Assembly: GCF_042650605.1 (NCBI RefSeq)
Contig: NZ_JBHSBN010000027.1
Location: forward strand, 1-64,000
Reading direction: 5' to 3'
Length of the DNA stretch: 64,000 nucleotides
Source of the DNA: Micromonospora_J zhanjiangensis
GTDB taxonomy: Bacteria; Actinomycetota; Actinomycetes; Mycobacteriales; Micromonosporaceae
The translations under genes were made by a program, and so were the position numbers. The notes under the pieces are model-generated. The model was not told the DNA's origin, ran no database searches, and saw nothing but the letters and a program-made list of their open reading frames with translations. Of the stretch, positions 25,015-33,157 are shown in pieces (within the stretch, counting starts at the first letter, position 1; each line of letters starts with the position of its first letter).

Positions 25015-26586
25015 GTGCCCCGAGGCGACGGCCGCTTGAACCACGACCTTGATCCCGAACGGCCCGGCCCGCAGGACGCGTGTGGCGTGTTCGGTGTCTG
25101 GGCGCCCGGCGAGGATGTGGCCAAGCTCACCTATTTCGGTCTCTACGCTCTGCAGCACCGGGGGCAGGAGGCGGCCGGCATCGCCGTCAGCGACGGTACG
25201 GGCGTGGTGGTCTTCAAGGACCTCGGCCTGGTGGCGCAGGTTTTCGACGAGCCGACCCTGGCCAGCCTGCGCGGGCATCTCGCCATCGGGCACGCCCGCT
25301 ACTCCACCACCGGTGCATCGACGTGGGAAAACGCCCAACCGACCATCCGGGCCACCAATGCCGGCACCACGATCGCGTTGGCGCACAACGGAAATTTGGT
25401 CAACACGGCCGAACTCGCCCAGGAGGTCACCGAGCGGGACGTCGAGTCGGACGGTTCCACCTCGGACACCGCGCTGGTGACGGCGCTGCTGGCCAGCCGG
25501 CCGGACCTGTCGGTCGAGGCGGCGGCGGTCGAGGTGCTGCCGATGCTGCGCGGGGCGTTCAGCTTCGTCTTCATGGATGAGCACACCCTCTACGCGGCGC
25601 GCGATCCGCACGGCGTACGGCCGCTGGTGCTGGGCCGGTTGGAGCGCGGCTGGGTGGTGGCGAGCGAGACCGCCGCGTTGGACATCGTCGGCGCCAGCGT
25701 GGTCCGCGAGGTGGAGCCGGGCGAGTTGCTGGCGATCGACGAGAACGGCCTGCGGTCCGTCCGGTTCGCCGCTCCGGAGCCGAAGGGCTGCCTCTTCGAG
25801 TACGTGTACATCGCCCGGCCGGACACCACCATCGCCGGCCGGAACATCCACGCCGCCCGGGTGGCCATCGGCCGGCAACTGGCCAAGGAGCACCCGGTGG
25901 AGGCCGACCTGGTGATCCCGGTGCCGGAGTCCGGTACGCCCGCCGCGATCGGTTACGCCGAGGCGTCGGGCATCACCTACGGCGCCGGCCTGCTGAAGAA
26001 CGGGTACGTCGGGCGCACCTTCATCCAGCCGTCCCAGACGCTGCGTCAACTCGGCATCCGGCTCAAGTTGAACCCGCTGCGGGAAAACGTGCGGGGCAAG
26101 CGGCTGGTCGTGGTGGACGACTCGATCGTGCGGGGCAACACCCAGCGGGCGATCGTCCGGATGCTGCGGGAGGCCGGGGCGTTGGAGGTGCACGTACGCA
26201 TCTCCTCGCCGCCGGTCAGCTGGCCGTGTTTCTACGGCATCGACTTCGCCACCCGTGCCGAGTTGCTGGCCCACGGGTTGGACAACGAGGGCGTCCGGCG
26301 CTCCATCGGCGCCGACACGCTGGGCTACGTCTCGCTCGGCGGGCTGATCGCGGCCACCGAACAACCGAAGACCCGGTTGTGTCGGGCGTGCTTCGACGGG
26401 GAGTATCCGATCGAGCTTCCGGCTGGCAACCTGATCGGCAAGCACGTGCTCGAAGGGGTGGGTCGCCGGGTCACCGACCCGGCCGCCCGATCCGGAGAGG
26501 GCGGCGCCGGGACCGACCGGTCCGGCACCGCGACCCGGCCGCTCGTCGCCACTCCCGGCGGCGTCGAGGCACCGCACCGTCAATAG
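25015..26586 (+). CDS. purF: Amidophosphoribosyltransferase
   Basis: The 523-residue enzyme makes 5-phosphoribosylamine, the first step of purine synthesis. The N-terminal glutaminase uses Cys23 (DACGVFG), which becomes residue 1 after propeptide cleavage. The PRTase domain has the PRPP motif VVVDDSIVRGNT. Cysteines in WPCFYG and CRACFDGEYP match the Fe-S-containing class also seen in Bacillus. The C-terminal 40 residues are low-complexity. GTG at 25015 is the start. It is followed after 94 bp by purM on the same strand. Confidence 0.95.
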   Translation: MPRGDGRLNHDLDPERPGPQDACGVFGVWAPGEDVAKLTYFGLYALQHRGQEAAGIAVSDGTGVVVFKDLGLVAQVFDEPTLASLRGHLAIGHARYSTTGASTWENAQPTIRATNAGTTIALAHNGNLVNTAELAQEVTERDVESDGSTSDTALVTALLASRPDLSVEAAAVEVLPMLRGAFSFVFMDEHTLYAARDPHGVRPLVLGRLERGWVVASETAALDIVGASVVREVEPGELLAIDENGLRSVRFAAPEPKGCLFEYVYIARPDTTIAGRNIHAARVAIGRQLAKEHPVEADLVIPVPESGTPAAIGYAEASGITYGAGLLKNGYVGRTFIQPSQTLRQLGIRLKLNPLRENVRGKRLVVVDDSIVRGNTQRAIVRMLREAGALEVHVRISSPPVSWPCFYGIDFATRAELLAHGLDNEGVRRSIGADTLGYVSLGGLIAATEQPKTRLCRACFDGEYPIELPAGNLIGKHVLEGVGRRVTDPAARSGEGGAGTDRSGTATRPLVATPGGVEAPHRQ

Positions 26587-26680
26587 CACCGACCGCCCGG
26601 CCAGCAGTGGCAGCCCCGAGTGTCGGGCCACCCCCGACCGCTACCCGACCGGCCGTCCGCGAGAACCAAAGGGGAGAACC

Positions 26681-27847
26681 GTGACGCACGTGACCGAGCG
26701 CAGTGGCGCAGGAGGCGGCCCGACCGGTGGTCAGGGTTCCGGAGGCGGCGACCGCCGGCCCTGGACCGCGGGAACGGGTCGAACCGGCCGTAAGCGCAGC
26801 GTGTCGTACGCGGACGCGGGCGTCTCGATCGACGCCGGCGACCGGGCCGTGGAGCTGCTCAAGTCGAAGGTGCGCGGCACCCGACGACCGGAGGTGCTGG
26901 GCGACCTCGGCGGCTTCGCCGGGTTGTTCCGGCTGGACACCAAGAAGTACCGCAATCCGATCCTGGCCTCGTCCACCGACGGGGTGGGCACCAAGCTGGT
27001 GATCGCCCAACAGCTCAACATCCACGACACGGTCGGCATCGACCTGGTGGCGATGGTCGTGGACGACCTGGTGGCGTGCGGTGCCGAGCCGCTCTTCCTG
27101 CTGGACTACATCGCCTGCGGCGAGGTGGTGCCGGACAAGGTCGCCGAGATCGGCGCGGGCATCGCCGACGGTTGCCGGTACGCCGGCTGTGCGCTGCTGG
27201 GCGGCGAGACGGCCGAGCACCCGGGTGTGCTGCGTCCCGACGAGTACGACGTGTCGGCCACCGGCGTCGGTGTGGTCGAGGAGAGCGAGCTGCTCAGCCC
27301 GGAGCGGGTCGAGGTCGGTGACGTGGTCATCGCGATGCGCTCGTCCGGGCTGCACTCCAACGGTTACTCCCTGGTCCGGCACGTGCTGCTCGGTGCGGGA
27401 CGGATGCGGCTGGACACGGTGATCGAGGATTTCGGCGACCAGCGCACCCTCGGTGAGGAACTGCTGACCCCGACCGAGATCTACGCCCAGCACTGCCTCA
27501 AGCTGATCGCCGAGGCCGAGGTCCGGGCGCTCGCCCACGTCACCGGCGGCGGGATCCCGGGCAACCTGGTGCGGGTCCTGCCCGAGAACGTCGACGCGGT
27601 GGTCAACCGGGCGACGTGGAAGCCGCAGCCGATTTTCGACCTGATCCAGGCCAAGGGTCGGATCGAGGACCACGAGATGGAGTCGACCTTCAACATGGGG
27701 GTCGGCATGTTCGCCGTCGTGTCGGCCGAGGACGCCGACCGGGCGTTGGCGACTCTCACCGGTCGCGGCGTGGACGCGTGGCAGGCCGGCGAGATCATCG
27801 AGGGCACCGGAACGGTCCAGATGATCGGTCAGCACACCCGGGGTTGA
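26681..27847 (+). CDS. purM: Phosphoribosylformylglycinamidine cyclo-ligase
   Basis: The 388-residue AIRS synthetase converts FGAM and ATP to AIR. Characteristic segments are SYADAGVSIDAGDRAVELLK at about residues 45-64, ILASSTDGVGTKL, DLVAMVVDDLVACGAEPLFL, and AHVTGGGIPGNLVRVLP. The N-terminus carries about 40 extra Gly/Thr-rich residues before the conserved core. The start is the GTG at 26681 after GGGGAG. It ends the purF-purM pair; the next gene starts 96 bp later with its own ribosome site. Confidence 0.95.
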   Translation: MTHVTERSGAGGGPTGGQGSGGGDRRPWTAGTGRTGRKRSVSYADAGVSIDAGDRAVELLKSKVRGTRRPEVLGDLGGFAGLFRLDTKKYRNPILASSTDGVGTKLVIAQQLNIHDTVGIDLVAMVVDDLVACGAEPLFLLDYIACGEVVPDKVAEIGAGIADGCRYAGCALLGGETAEHPGVLRPDEYDVSATGVGVVEESELLSPERVEVGDVVIAMRSSGLHSNGYSLVRHVLLGAGRMRLDTVIEDFGDQRTLGEELLTPTEIYAQHCLKLIAEAEVRALAHVTGGGIPGNLVRVLPENVDAVVNRATWKPQPIFDLIQAKGRIEDHEMESTFNMGVGMFAVVSAEDADRALATLTGRGVDAWQAGEIIEGTGTVQMIGQHTRG

Positions 27848-27943
27848 TCGCAATCTGTTGATCATTTTCCTACCCCTTCGGACTTCACCCGGATAGCCGT
27901 CGCCACCTAGCCTGGAGAGAACCGAGGCACGGGGGAAGGTCCG

Positions 27944-29113
27944 ATGGCGGTTGTCCGTTCGGCACGTTCCGCGGCGCAGGTGCGTCCGGAGGCGTACGAG
28001 CCTGCCGGGATGCGGGGCATCGCCGACGTGCCGTCGTACGTCGTGATGCAGCCGACCACCCTGTGCAACCTCGACTGCGCGTACTGTTACCTGCCGCTGC
28101 GGGCGGTCGACCGGCGGATGCCGGTCGAGGTCGCCGAGGCGGTGGCCGGCCCGGTGAACCGGTGGGCCGGTGCCGGCCGGTTCTCGGTGGTCTGGCACGG
28201 TGGCGAGCCGTTGGCGGCGGGGCGGGAGCATCTGGCCGCGCTGGTCGCCCCGTTCGACGACGCGGTCGAGCACCACGTGCAGACCAACGCGACCCTGATC
28301 GACGACGACTGGTGCGACTTCTTCACCGAGCACCGGATCCGGGTGAGCGTCAGCGTCGACGGGCCCCGGGAGCGCAACGACGCCCGGGTGACCCGGGGTG
28401 GCCACCCGTCGTACGACCGGGTCCTGCGGGGGGTGGAGGCGCTGCGGCGGCACGGGATCGGCTTCTCCGCGCTCTGCGTGGTGTCCCGGCCGGAGCCCGG
28501 CCTGGCGGCCGAGCTCTATTCCTACTTTCTCGACCTTGGCTGCGACGTGCTCGGGCTGAACATCGAGGAGATGGAGGGGGTGAACACCCGGGGGAACCGC
28601 CATCCGGCGCCGGCCGTGACCGCGTTCTGGTCGGAGTTGACCGCGGCCTGGCGCAGCGACCCGCGGATCCATCTCCGGGAAATCGAGTGGAGCCTGCGGT
28701 ACGCCGCCGCCGTGCTGGACGGCACCGAGGACGACCTGCTGCCGCGTCACCTGGATCCGATCCCGACCGTCGGTCACGACGGTTCGGTGGTCCTGCTCTC
28801 ACCCGAGCTGGCCGGTTTCTCCGACCCGCGCTACGGCGACTTCAGCAGCGGCAACGTGCTGACCGACGGGCTGGCGCAGATCCTGGCCCGTCCCGGTGGC
28901 ACGCCCTGGGTGGCCGAGTTCCTGGCCGGGGTGCAGGCGTGCCGGGTGAAGTGTCCGTATTTCAGCTTCTGCGGAGGTGGCCACGCGGCCAACCGGTACT
29001 TCGAGCACGGGCGGTTCGACGGTACGGAGACCGACCACTGCCGGAACAGCAAGATCCGCCTATTGGAGGGAGTGTTGGCGCATGCCCGAGACCACCAGCC
29101 GACAGTGGCCTGA
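27944..29113 (+). CDS. amcB: Radical SAM/SPASM peptide maturase, cyclophane-forming type (AmcB-like)
   Basis: The 389-residue enzyme has the radical SAM cluster motif C41-x3-C45-x2-C48 (TTLCNLDCAYCYLPLR). It also has the WHGGEPLAAG segment, a VQTNATLIDDDW strand, the SVSVDGPRERNDARV strand and GLNIEEMEGVNTRGNRH. The C-terminal SPASM-like cysteines are ACRVKCPYFSFCGGGHAANR and DHC. This is the build of maturases that join an aromatic side chain to the beta-carbon of a residue two positions later in a RiPP precursor. The gene overlaps by 32 bp with a small gene encoding an aromatic/Asn-rich peptide, its evident substrate. ATG 27944 follows GGGGGAAGG. The name AmcB is recalled for this family, not verified here. 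No transporter, protease or RRE protein is adjacent. Confidence 0.82.
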   Translation: MAVVRSARSAAQVRPEAYEPAGMRGIADVPSYVVMQPTTLCNLDCAYCYLPLRAVDRRMPVEVAEAVAGPVNRWAGAGRFSVVWHGGEPLAAGREHLAALVAPFDDAVEHHVQTNATLIDDDWCDFFTEHRIRVSVSVDGPRERNDARVTRGGHPSYDRVLRGVEALRRHGIGFSALCVVSRPEPGLAAELYSYFLDLGCDVLGLNIEEMEGVNTRGNRHPAPAVTAFWSELTAAWRSDPRIHLREIEWSLRYAAAVLDGTEDDLLPRHLDPIPTVGHDGSVVLLSPELAGFSDPRYGDFSSGNVLTDGLAQILARPGGTPWVAEFLAGVQACRVKCPYFSFCGGGHAANRYFEHGRFDGTETDHCRNSKIRLLEGVLAHARDHQPTVA

Positions 29114-29327
29114 CCGCCCGTACGGGATCGACGTCGAGGAGTCCACCGGCAATCACGTGGCCGCGCGCGTGCGCGGGGCCAGGACCGGATTCGAGGCGCT
29201 GCTGCGCGAGGCCGACGACGCGCGCCGGCATCGGGCCGAGGCGACCGGTGACGGCACGGCGGTGTGTGCCTGGAACCACTTCGAGAACATCCCGACGTTC
29301 TACAACTGGAACAACCGGCCGCGCTGA
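29082..29327 (+). CDS. amcA: RiPP precursor peptide with multiple aromatic-X-Asn triads (AmcA-like)
   Basis: The 81-residue peptide starts at ATG 29082, inside the 3' end of the maturase gene (32-bp overlap). It has a strong ribosome site TTGGAGGGAG ending 9 nt upstream. The N-terminal 60 residues are leader-like: charged and helical (TGFEALLREADDARRHRAEA). The C-terminus, AVCAWNHFENIPTFYNWNNR, packs four aromatic triads: W64-N-H, F67-E-N, F73-Y-N, W76-N-N. In the cyclophane RiPP families the enzyme crosslinks the aromatic ring to the beta-carbon of the third residue, so up to four rings are possible; this is inference. Cys62 just before the first triad is a further modifiable residue. No cleavage motif such as GG is obvious. 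Confidence 0.82.
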   Translation: MPETTSRQWPDRPYGIDVEESTGNHVAARVRGARTGFEALLREADDARRHRAEATGDGTAVCAWNHFENIPTFYNWNNRPR

Positions 29328-29361
29328 CCGGATCGCCCGCAGCATGAGGCGTGGAGTGAGC

Positions 29362-29417
29362 TCAGGGACCTGCCGTGCCAGGTGGAATCGGACGATCCAC
29401 CCCGGTCAGGTCCCTGA
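29362..29417 (+). terminator. Branched hairpin after amcA
   Basis: An outer perfect 11-bp stem (TCAGGGACCTG at 29362-29372 with 29407-29417) encloses a 6-bp stem (GGTGGA at 29381-29386 with TCCACC at 29396-29401). It lies 34 bp past the amcA stop. It is the likely terminator of the amcBA transcript, although the long two-stem form could also stabilise the mRNA. Confidence 0.5.
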
Positions 29418-29476
29418 CCTCGCTTCGGGGATGTAAGACGGTTCGACGGTGCGCGTCGCACCACTCGGACATGCGT

Positions 29477-29502
29477 GAGCACGCGGGTGTTACCGCGTGC
29501 TC
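29477..29502. terminator. Hairpin between amcA and the DUF3073 gene
   Basis: A perfect 10-bp stem (GAGCACGCGG at 29477-29486, complement at 29493-29502) with a 6-nt loop lies 15 bp from the stop of the leftward DUF3073 gene. It probably terminates that gene and may work in both directions. Confidence 0.55.
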
Positions 29503-29516
29503 AAATATGCCTGAGG

Positions 29517-29732
29517 TCAGCGGGCCGGAGGAGCCCAGTGTCCTGGGCCGTCCTCATCATGATCCTCGTCATCGTCGTCGACATACTCTTTGTAGTCGTC
29601 GTCGAAGTCGTGGTCCGACTTGCCGCTGCCGCCGAGTTCTCGCTGCAAGGCGGCGAGGTCGGTGTTCGGGGAGTGGTACTTCAACTCCCGGGCCACCTTT
29701 GTCTGCTTGGCCTTAGCACGGCCGCGCCCCAT
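29517..29732 (-). CDS. DUF3073 family protein
   Basis: The 71-residue protein begins MGRGRAKAKQTKVARELKYH, continues PNTDLAALQRELGGS, and ends in a very acidic tail (FDDDYKEYVDDDDEDHDED). This is the conserved actinobacterial DUF3073 pattern, a basic start with an acidic end, of unknown function. The start at 29732 is fixed by the conserved MGRGR; 21 extra upstream codons are not conserved. In S. coelicolor its homologue lies, as I recall, directly between purM and vdh; here amcBA sits between it and purM. Confidence 0.88.
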   Translation of the reverse strand: MGRGRAKAKQTKVARELKYHSPNTDLAALQRELGGSGKSDHDFDDDYKEYVDDDDEDHDEDGPGHWAPPAR

Positions 29733-29901
29733 GGCTCGACCCCCTCGCACAGAATTCGGGGCAGCCCAAAGGCGGGCCCCGATGACGTTAGGCATCTCTC
29801 GTGGCTCTTACGGTACATGGGGAGGCCCCGGTTCGGCACCTCGGGTTCCGGTCGACCGCGCGTCCGCGTTTCGCGGCGCCCGGTCGTAACAGATTGTAGC
29901 C

Positions 29902-29933
29902 GGTAACGAACTGTTCGCCAATCAACCGTTACC
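29902..29933. promoter_or_regulatory. Inverted repeat upstream of DUF3073
   Basis: GGTAACG (29902-29908) and CGTTACC (29927-29933) form 7-bp arms 18 nt apart, in the 245-bp stretch between DUF3073 and the dehydrogenase terminator. It may be an operator for the DUF3073 promoter; no other feature is visible in this gap. Confidence 0.3.
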
Positions 29934-29977
29934 TGTCCGCGCCGGTCCGGGCACCCGCCGGTGCCGGTGATCGACGC

Positions 29978-30032
29978 GATCAAGGACTCTTCCGTCGTAA
30001 ATGACCCAAACCACCGCGAAGAGCCCTTGATC
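29978..30032 (-). terminator. Terminator of the valine/leucine dehydrogenase gene
   Basis: A 15-bp stem with one mismatch (GATCAAGGACTCTTC at 29978-29992, partner at 30018-30032) and a 25-nt loop lies 15 bp after the stop of the leftward gene. Confidence 0.65.
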
Positions 30033-30046
30033 AGCGTCGGTGCGGC

Positions 30047-31126
30047 TCAGCTCAGCCGGATCGTCCGGAGCCGCCCCACCTCGGCCATCCGCCGCTCGGC
30101 CAGCCGGTCGGCGGCGACCGCCGGCGGCACACCCTCGGCGTCGGCCAGCCGGAGGATCTGCCGGGTGGTGTCGAAGATCCGGGTGGCCCGCAGCTTGGCC
30201 CGCTCGAAGTTGAAGCCCTCGATCTCGTCCGCGACCTGGATCACGCCGCCGGCGTTGACCACGTAGTCCGGCGCGTAGAGCACGCCCCGCTCGGCCAGCA
30301 GCTTCTCGATGCCCGGGTGGGCCAGCTGGTTGTTGGCCGCCCCGGCGACGATCTTGGCGCGCAGGGCCGGGACCGTGTCGTCGTTGAGGGCGCCGCCGAG
30401 CGCACACGGCGCGTAGACGTCGATGTCGGCGGCGACCAGCGCGGTGGCGTCCTGCACGAGGTCGACCTCGGGGTGGTTGCTCCGGACCCAGTCCACCGCC
30501 CGCTCGTTGACGTCGGTGGCCACCACCGCGGCGCCGTCGGCGAGCAGGTGGGCGGTCAGGTGCTTGCCGACCTTGCCCAGACCGGCGACGCCGACCCGGC
30601 GGCCGGACAGGGTGGGGGAGCCCCAGAGGTGCTCGGCCGCCGCCCGCATGCCCTGGAACACGCCCCAGGCGGTCAGGATCGACGAGTCACCGGCCCCGCC
30701 GTGCTCCACGCTGCGGCCGGTGACGTACCGGGTCTCGCGGGCGATCACGTCCATGTCCTGCACGTACGTGCCCACGTCGCAGGCGGTGTAGTACCGGCCG
30801 CCCAGCGACTGCACGAACCGGCCGTACGCGCGCAGCAGCGCCTCGCTCTTGATCTGCTCCGGGTCGCCCCAGATGACCGCCTTGCCGCCGCCGAGGTCCA
30901 GATCGGCGAGCGCGTTCTTGTAGGCCATCCCCCGGGACAGGTCGAGGACGTCGTGCAGCGCGTCCTCTTCGGTCGCGTACGGGTAGAACCGGGTGCCGCC
31001 GAGTGCCGGACCGAGCGCGGTCGAGTAGATGCCGATGATCGCCTTCAGGCCGGAGTGCTTGTCCTGGCAGAAGACGACCTGCTCATGCCCGGTGGCGGGT
31101 GCGTCGGTGTTGGCGAAAACGCCCAT
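30047..31126 (-). CDS. vdh: Leucine/valine dehydrogenase (Glu/Leu/Phe/Val dehydrogenase family)
   Basis: The 359-residue NAD-dependent dehydrogenase has the substrate motif DLDLGGGKAVIWGDP with the catalytic Lys (AYKNALADLDLGGGK). The nucleotide fold contains GRRVGVAGLGKVGKHLTAHL. The C-terminal segment has YAPDYVVNAGGVIQVADE. It oxidatively deaminates valine and leucine to the keto acids, feeding branched-chain starter units. The start is ATG 31126, with AGGAGC upstream on the minus strand. The order vdh - hypothetical - bldC matches Streptomyces. Confidence 0.88.
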   Translation of the reverse strand: MGVFANTDAPATGHEQVVFCQDKHSGLKAIIGIYSTALGPALGGTRFYPYATEEDALHDVLDLSRGMAYKNALADLDLGGGKAVIWGDPEQIKSEALLRAYGRFVQSLGGRYYTACDVGTYVQDMDVIARETRYVTGRSVEHGGAGDSSILTAWGVFQGMRAAAEHLWGSPTLSGRRVGVAGLGKVGKHLTAHLLADGAAVVATDVNERAVDWVRSNHPEVDLVQDATALVAADIDVYAPCALGGALNDDTVPALRAKIVAGAANNQLAHPGIEKLLAERGVLYAPDYVVNAGGVIQVADEIEGFNFERAKLRATRIFDTTRQILRLADAEGVPPAVAADRLAERRMAEVGRLRTIRLS

Positions 31127-31306
31127 GGCTGCTCCTGTTTTGGATGCGCCCTTGTGGGGTGCGGACCTGCGTCTGGCCGGCGGGGTCCTGCCGGTGCTGG
31201 TGAGCCTAGTCTCGATCGTTCGCGACCGGCTGCCACGCACCTGTCGATCCCAGATGATCGGACCCGCTGCTGGGAGGTGGCATCCGTTTCGTGGGAGGAT
31301 CGCGCC

Positions 31307-32146
31307 GTGCCGTCGCTTTTCGCTTCCTACCTGCGGGTGTACGAGCCCCTGGCCGCCTTCGACCGGGACCGTCAGGTCTACTGGCGGCAGTACGTCACCG
31401 AAGGGCGGCCGATCGCCCCCTCCGAAGGTCCCGGCCGGCAACGTACGTCGGTGATCGAGGCCCTCGGCGCCGGCTGGACCCGGCTGCCCGACCTGCCCGA
31501 GGAGGCGTACGTCCTGGAGGCGGACGAGACGCTGCTGGTCTGCCCGTGGAACCTGCGGATCCGGGTGGCCGAGGCGGCGCTCAGTGCCCGGGACGGGGTG
31601 CCCTCGGTGCTGGCCGACGCGTTCGTGCCGCCGGTGCTGGCCGGACAGGCCAAGGCGGTGGTGGAGGACTGGCGCAGCGGCGCCCGGGTGCTCGAACACG
31701 GCGTGCCCAGGCTGCACGAGCAGGTCTCCACCTGGGGCGTACCGCTGCGGTGGTTCGTCTTCGTGGCCGCCGAGGAGCGGGAGCTGACCACCCGACCGGA
31801 CCGGCGGGTGCTGCGCTACCGCACCGAGATCTCCAAGGCCCGGCGGCGGGCCTCCCGCGGCCTGGCCGTGCTGCGCAAGTCGGTGGGCGACGCGCCGATC
31901 ACCGAGGCGGTGGAGGAGGGCGCGCGGTGGCTGGAGGAGTTCCACCCGCGCTCGGTGCTGGAGCTGGACTACGGCGGTCTGGTCGACCTGTTGTCGGACG
32001 ATGCGCTGGCCGAGGACGACTCCCCGGAGCTGGTCGCGACCGGGCTGGCCGGGCTTTCCCGGGGCGACGCCGAGGCCGCCACCGAGGCCTACGAGAAGCT
32101 GGTCGCTCGCTGGCGGGCGGTCCAGTTGCTGGAGCGGTGCAATTAG
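31307..32146 (+). CDS. Conserved actinobacterial protein of unknown function (between vdh and bldC)
   Basis: The 279-residue soluble protein begins VPSLFASYLRVYEPLAAFDR and contains RVLRYRTEISKARRRASRGL, FHPRSVLELDYGGLVDLL and AYEKLVARWRAVQLLERCN. There are no signal peptide, membrane segments or catalytic motifs that I recognise. GTG 31307 is chosen because GGGAGG lies 8 nt upstream. A protein of the same type sits at the same place next to bldC in Streptomyces, so it may be tied to development or morphology. This is inference from position only. Confidence 0.75.
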   Translation: MPSLFASYLRVYEPLAAFDRDRQVYWRQYVTEGRPIAPSEGPGRQRTSVIEALGAGWTRLPDLPEEAYVLEADETLLVCPWNLRIRVAEAALSARDGVPSVLADAFVPPVLAGQAKAVVEDWRSGARVLEHGVPRLHEQVSTWGVPLRWFVFVAAEERELTTRPDRRVLRYRTEISKARRRASRGLAVLRKSVGDAPITEAVEEGARWLEEFHPRSVLELDYGGLVDLLSDDALAEDDSPELVATGLAGLSRGDAEAATEAYEKLVARWRAVQLLERCN

Positions 32147-32411
32147 GGCAGACCTGCCGTTCCAGCCTCTGGGAACGTTTCCAAGGCGAGGCCTGCTCGT
32201 AGCCACCGGGTCACCAAACGCGATCATGAGTCCGAATAAGGCCGGTTGTGGCGTACAAAATAGCCATAAATCGGTCTTAGTTCATCCGTCTATCCAGGGA
32301 CGTTCGGCCGTTCGGCCCATGTCGGACATCGGGGACTAGCCGGACCATGGGAGACGCGTCGGCCGGCGGGACCCCGGCCGATGTCTATAGGTACCTGTGG
32401 AGGAGTGACCG

Positions 32412-32621
32412 ATGGCATCGCGTACGCACGAACCTGAGCCGCTACTCACACCGGCCGAGGTGGCGTCGATGTTCCGCGTCGACCCGAAGACCGTGACCCG
32501 GTGGGCGAAGGCGGGCAAGCTGAGCGCCATTCGCACGCTGGGCGGCCACCGCCGCTATCGCGAGTCGGAGGTTCGCGCTCTGCTGCAGGGGCAGATTCCC
32601 CAGCAGCGTCAAGGCGACTGA
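32412..32621 (+). CDS. bldC: BldC-type MerR-like developmental regulator
   Basis: The 69-residue protein is a single winged HTH related to the MerR DNA-binding domain: LLTPAEVASMFRVDPKTVTR, WAKAGKLSAIRTLGGHRRYR, ESEVRALL. It is the full BldC, which binds DNA as asymmetric head-to-tail oligomers and holds back entry into sporulation in Streptomyces. ATG 32412 follows GGAGGAG. The 265-bp upstream region contains a TATAGG element near 32386 that could be a -10. The gene ends before a strong hairpin. Confidence 0.93.
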   Translation: MASRTHEPEPLLTPAEVASMFRVDPKTVTRWAKAGKLSAIRTLGGHRRYRESEVRALLQGQIPQQRQGD

Positions 32622-32640
32622 GCACCGCAGCAATACGTTA

Positions 32641-32688
32641 GATCAGGGGCGGAGCAACCCGGACGACCGGGCGGCTCCGCCCCTGATC
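32641..32688. terminator. Bidirectional terminator between bldC and the PPOX gene
   Basis: A perfect 15-bp inverted repeat (GATCAGGGGCGGAGC at 32641-32655, complement at 32674-32688) lies between two converging genes, 20 bp after bldC and 28 bp from the other stop. Confidence 0.75.
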
Positions 32689-32716
32689 CGTGCCCGCCGG
32701 TCCGTCTCGGCGCGGG

Positions 32717-33100
32717 TCAGTCGGTCAGCTCGATCCGGATCCCCACCGTGCCGGCGGATCCGCGCCGCAGCCGGCTGCCCAGCAGGGTCAGCCGGCCGAT
32801 CAGGCCGTACTTGCGGCGCAGCAGCGCGCGGGCCCGCTCGGTGGTCTCCGGATCGCAGATCGCCGCCCGACCCTCCACCGGCGGGTCGCCGAGCGGCCGG
32901 CCCCGCACGTCGCAGGCGGCCACGCTCACCCGGCCGTCCCGGCGGATCCGCTTGACCTTGCCGGCGTCCGCGGCGGACCAGGCCATCAGTGCCGCACCCT
33001 CGCGTACCACCCAGACCGGCGTGGCCACCGCCCGACCGTCCCGGCGGTACGTGGTGAGGAGAAGGTACTTCCCGGCGCCGAGTCGATCGAGGTCGGACAT
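32717..33100 (-). CDS. PPOX-class F420-dependent oxidoreductase-like protein
   Basis: The 127-residue split-barrel protein begins MSDLDRLGAGKYLLLTTYRR and contains GRAVATPVWVVREGAALMAW, RIRRDGRVSVAACDVRGRPL and ERARALLRRKYG. This is the small PPOX/flavin-reductase-like family that uses F420 or flavin in actinobacteria. The substrate is unknown. ATG 33100 is the start; the longer frame is antisense to the methyltransferase. It is divergent from the methyltransferase at 33158. Confidence 0.8.
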   Translation of the reverse strand: MSDLDRLGAGKYLLLTTYRRDGRAVATPVWVVREGAALMAWSAADAGKVKRIRRDGRVSVAACDVRGRPLGDPPVEGRAAICDPETTERARALLRRKYGLIGRLTLLGSRLRRGSAGTVGIRIELTD

Positions 33101-33157
33101 GCGGACCAGGGTACGGCCGGTGCGCGCCCGGTGGCACCGCCGGATAGCGTCTGCCGC

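Noticed and set aside
27884..27913. Promoter for amcB with TTCACC and TAGCCT 18 bp apart
   Set aside because: The match to sigma-factor consensus is weak and similar pairs occur by chance; not listed as a feature.
29082..29327. amcA as random overlap of the maturase 3' end
   Set aside because: Rejected because it has its own strong ribosome site, extends 214 bp past the maturase stop, and ends in patterned aromatic-X-Asn triads.
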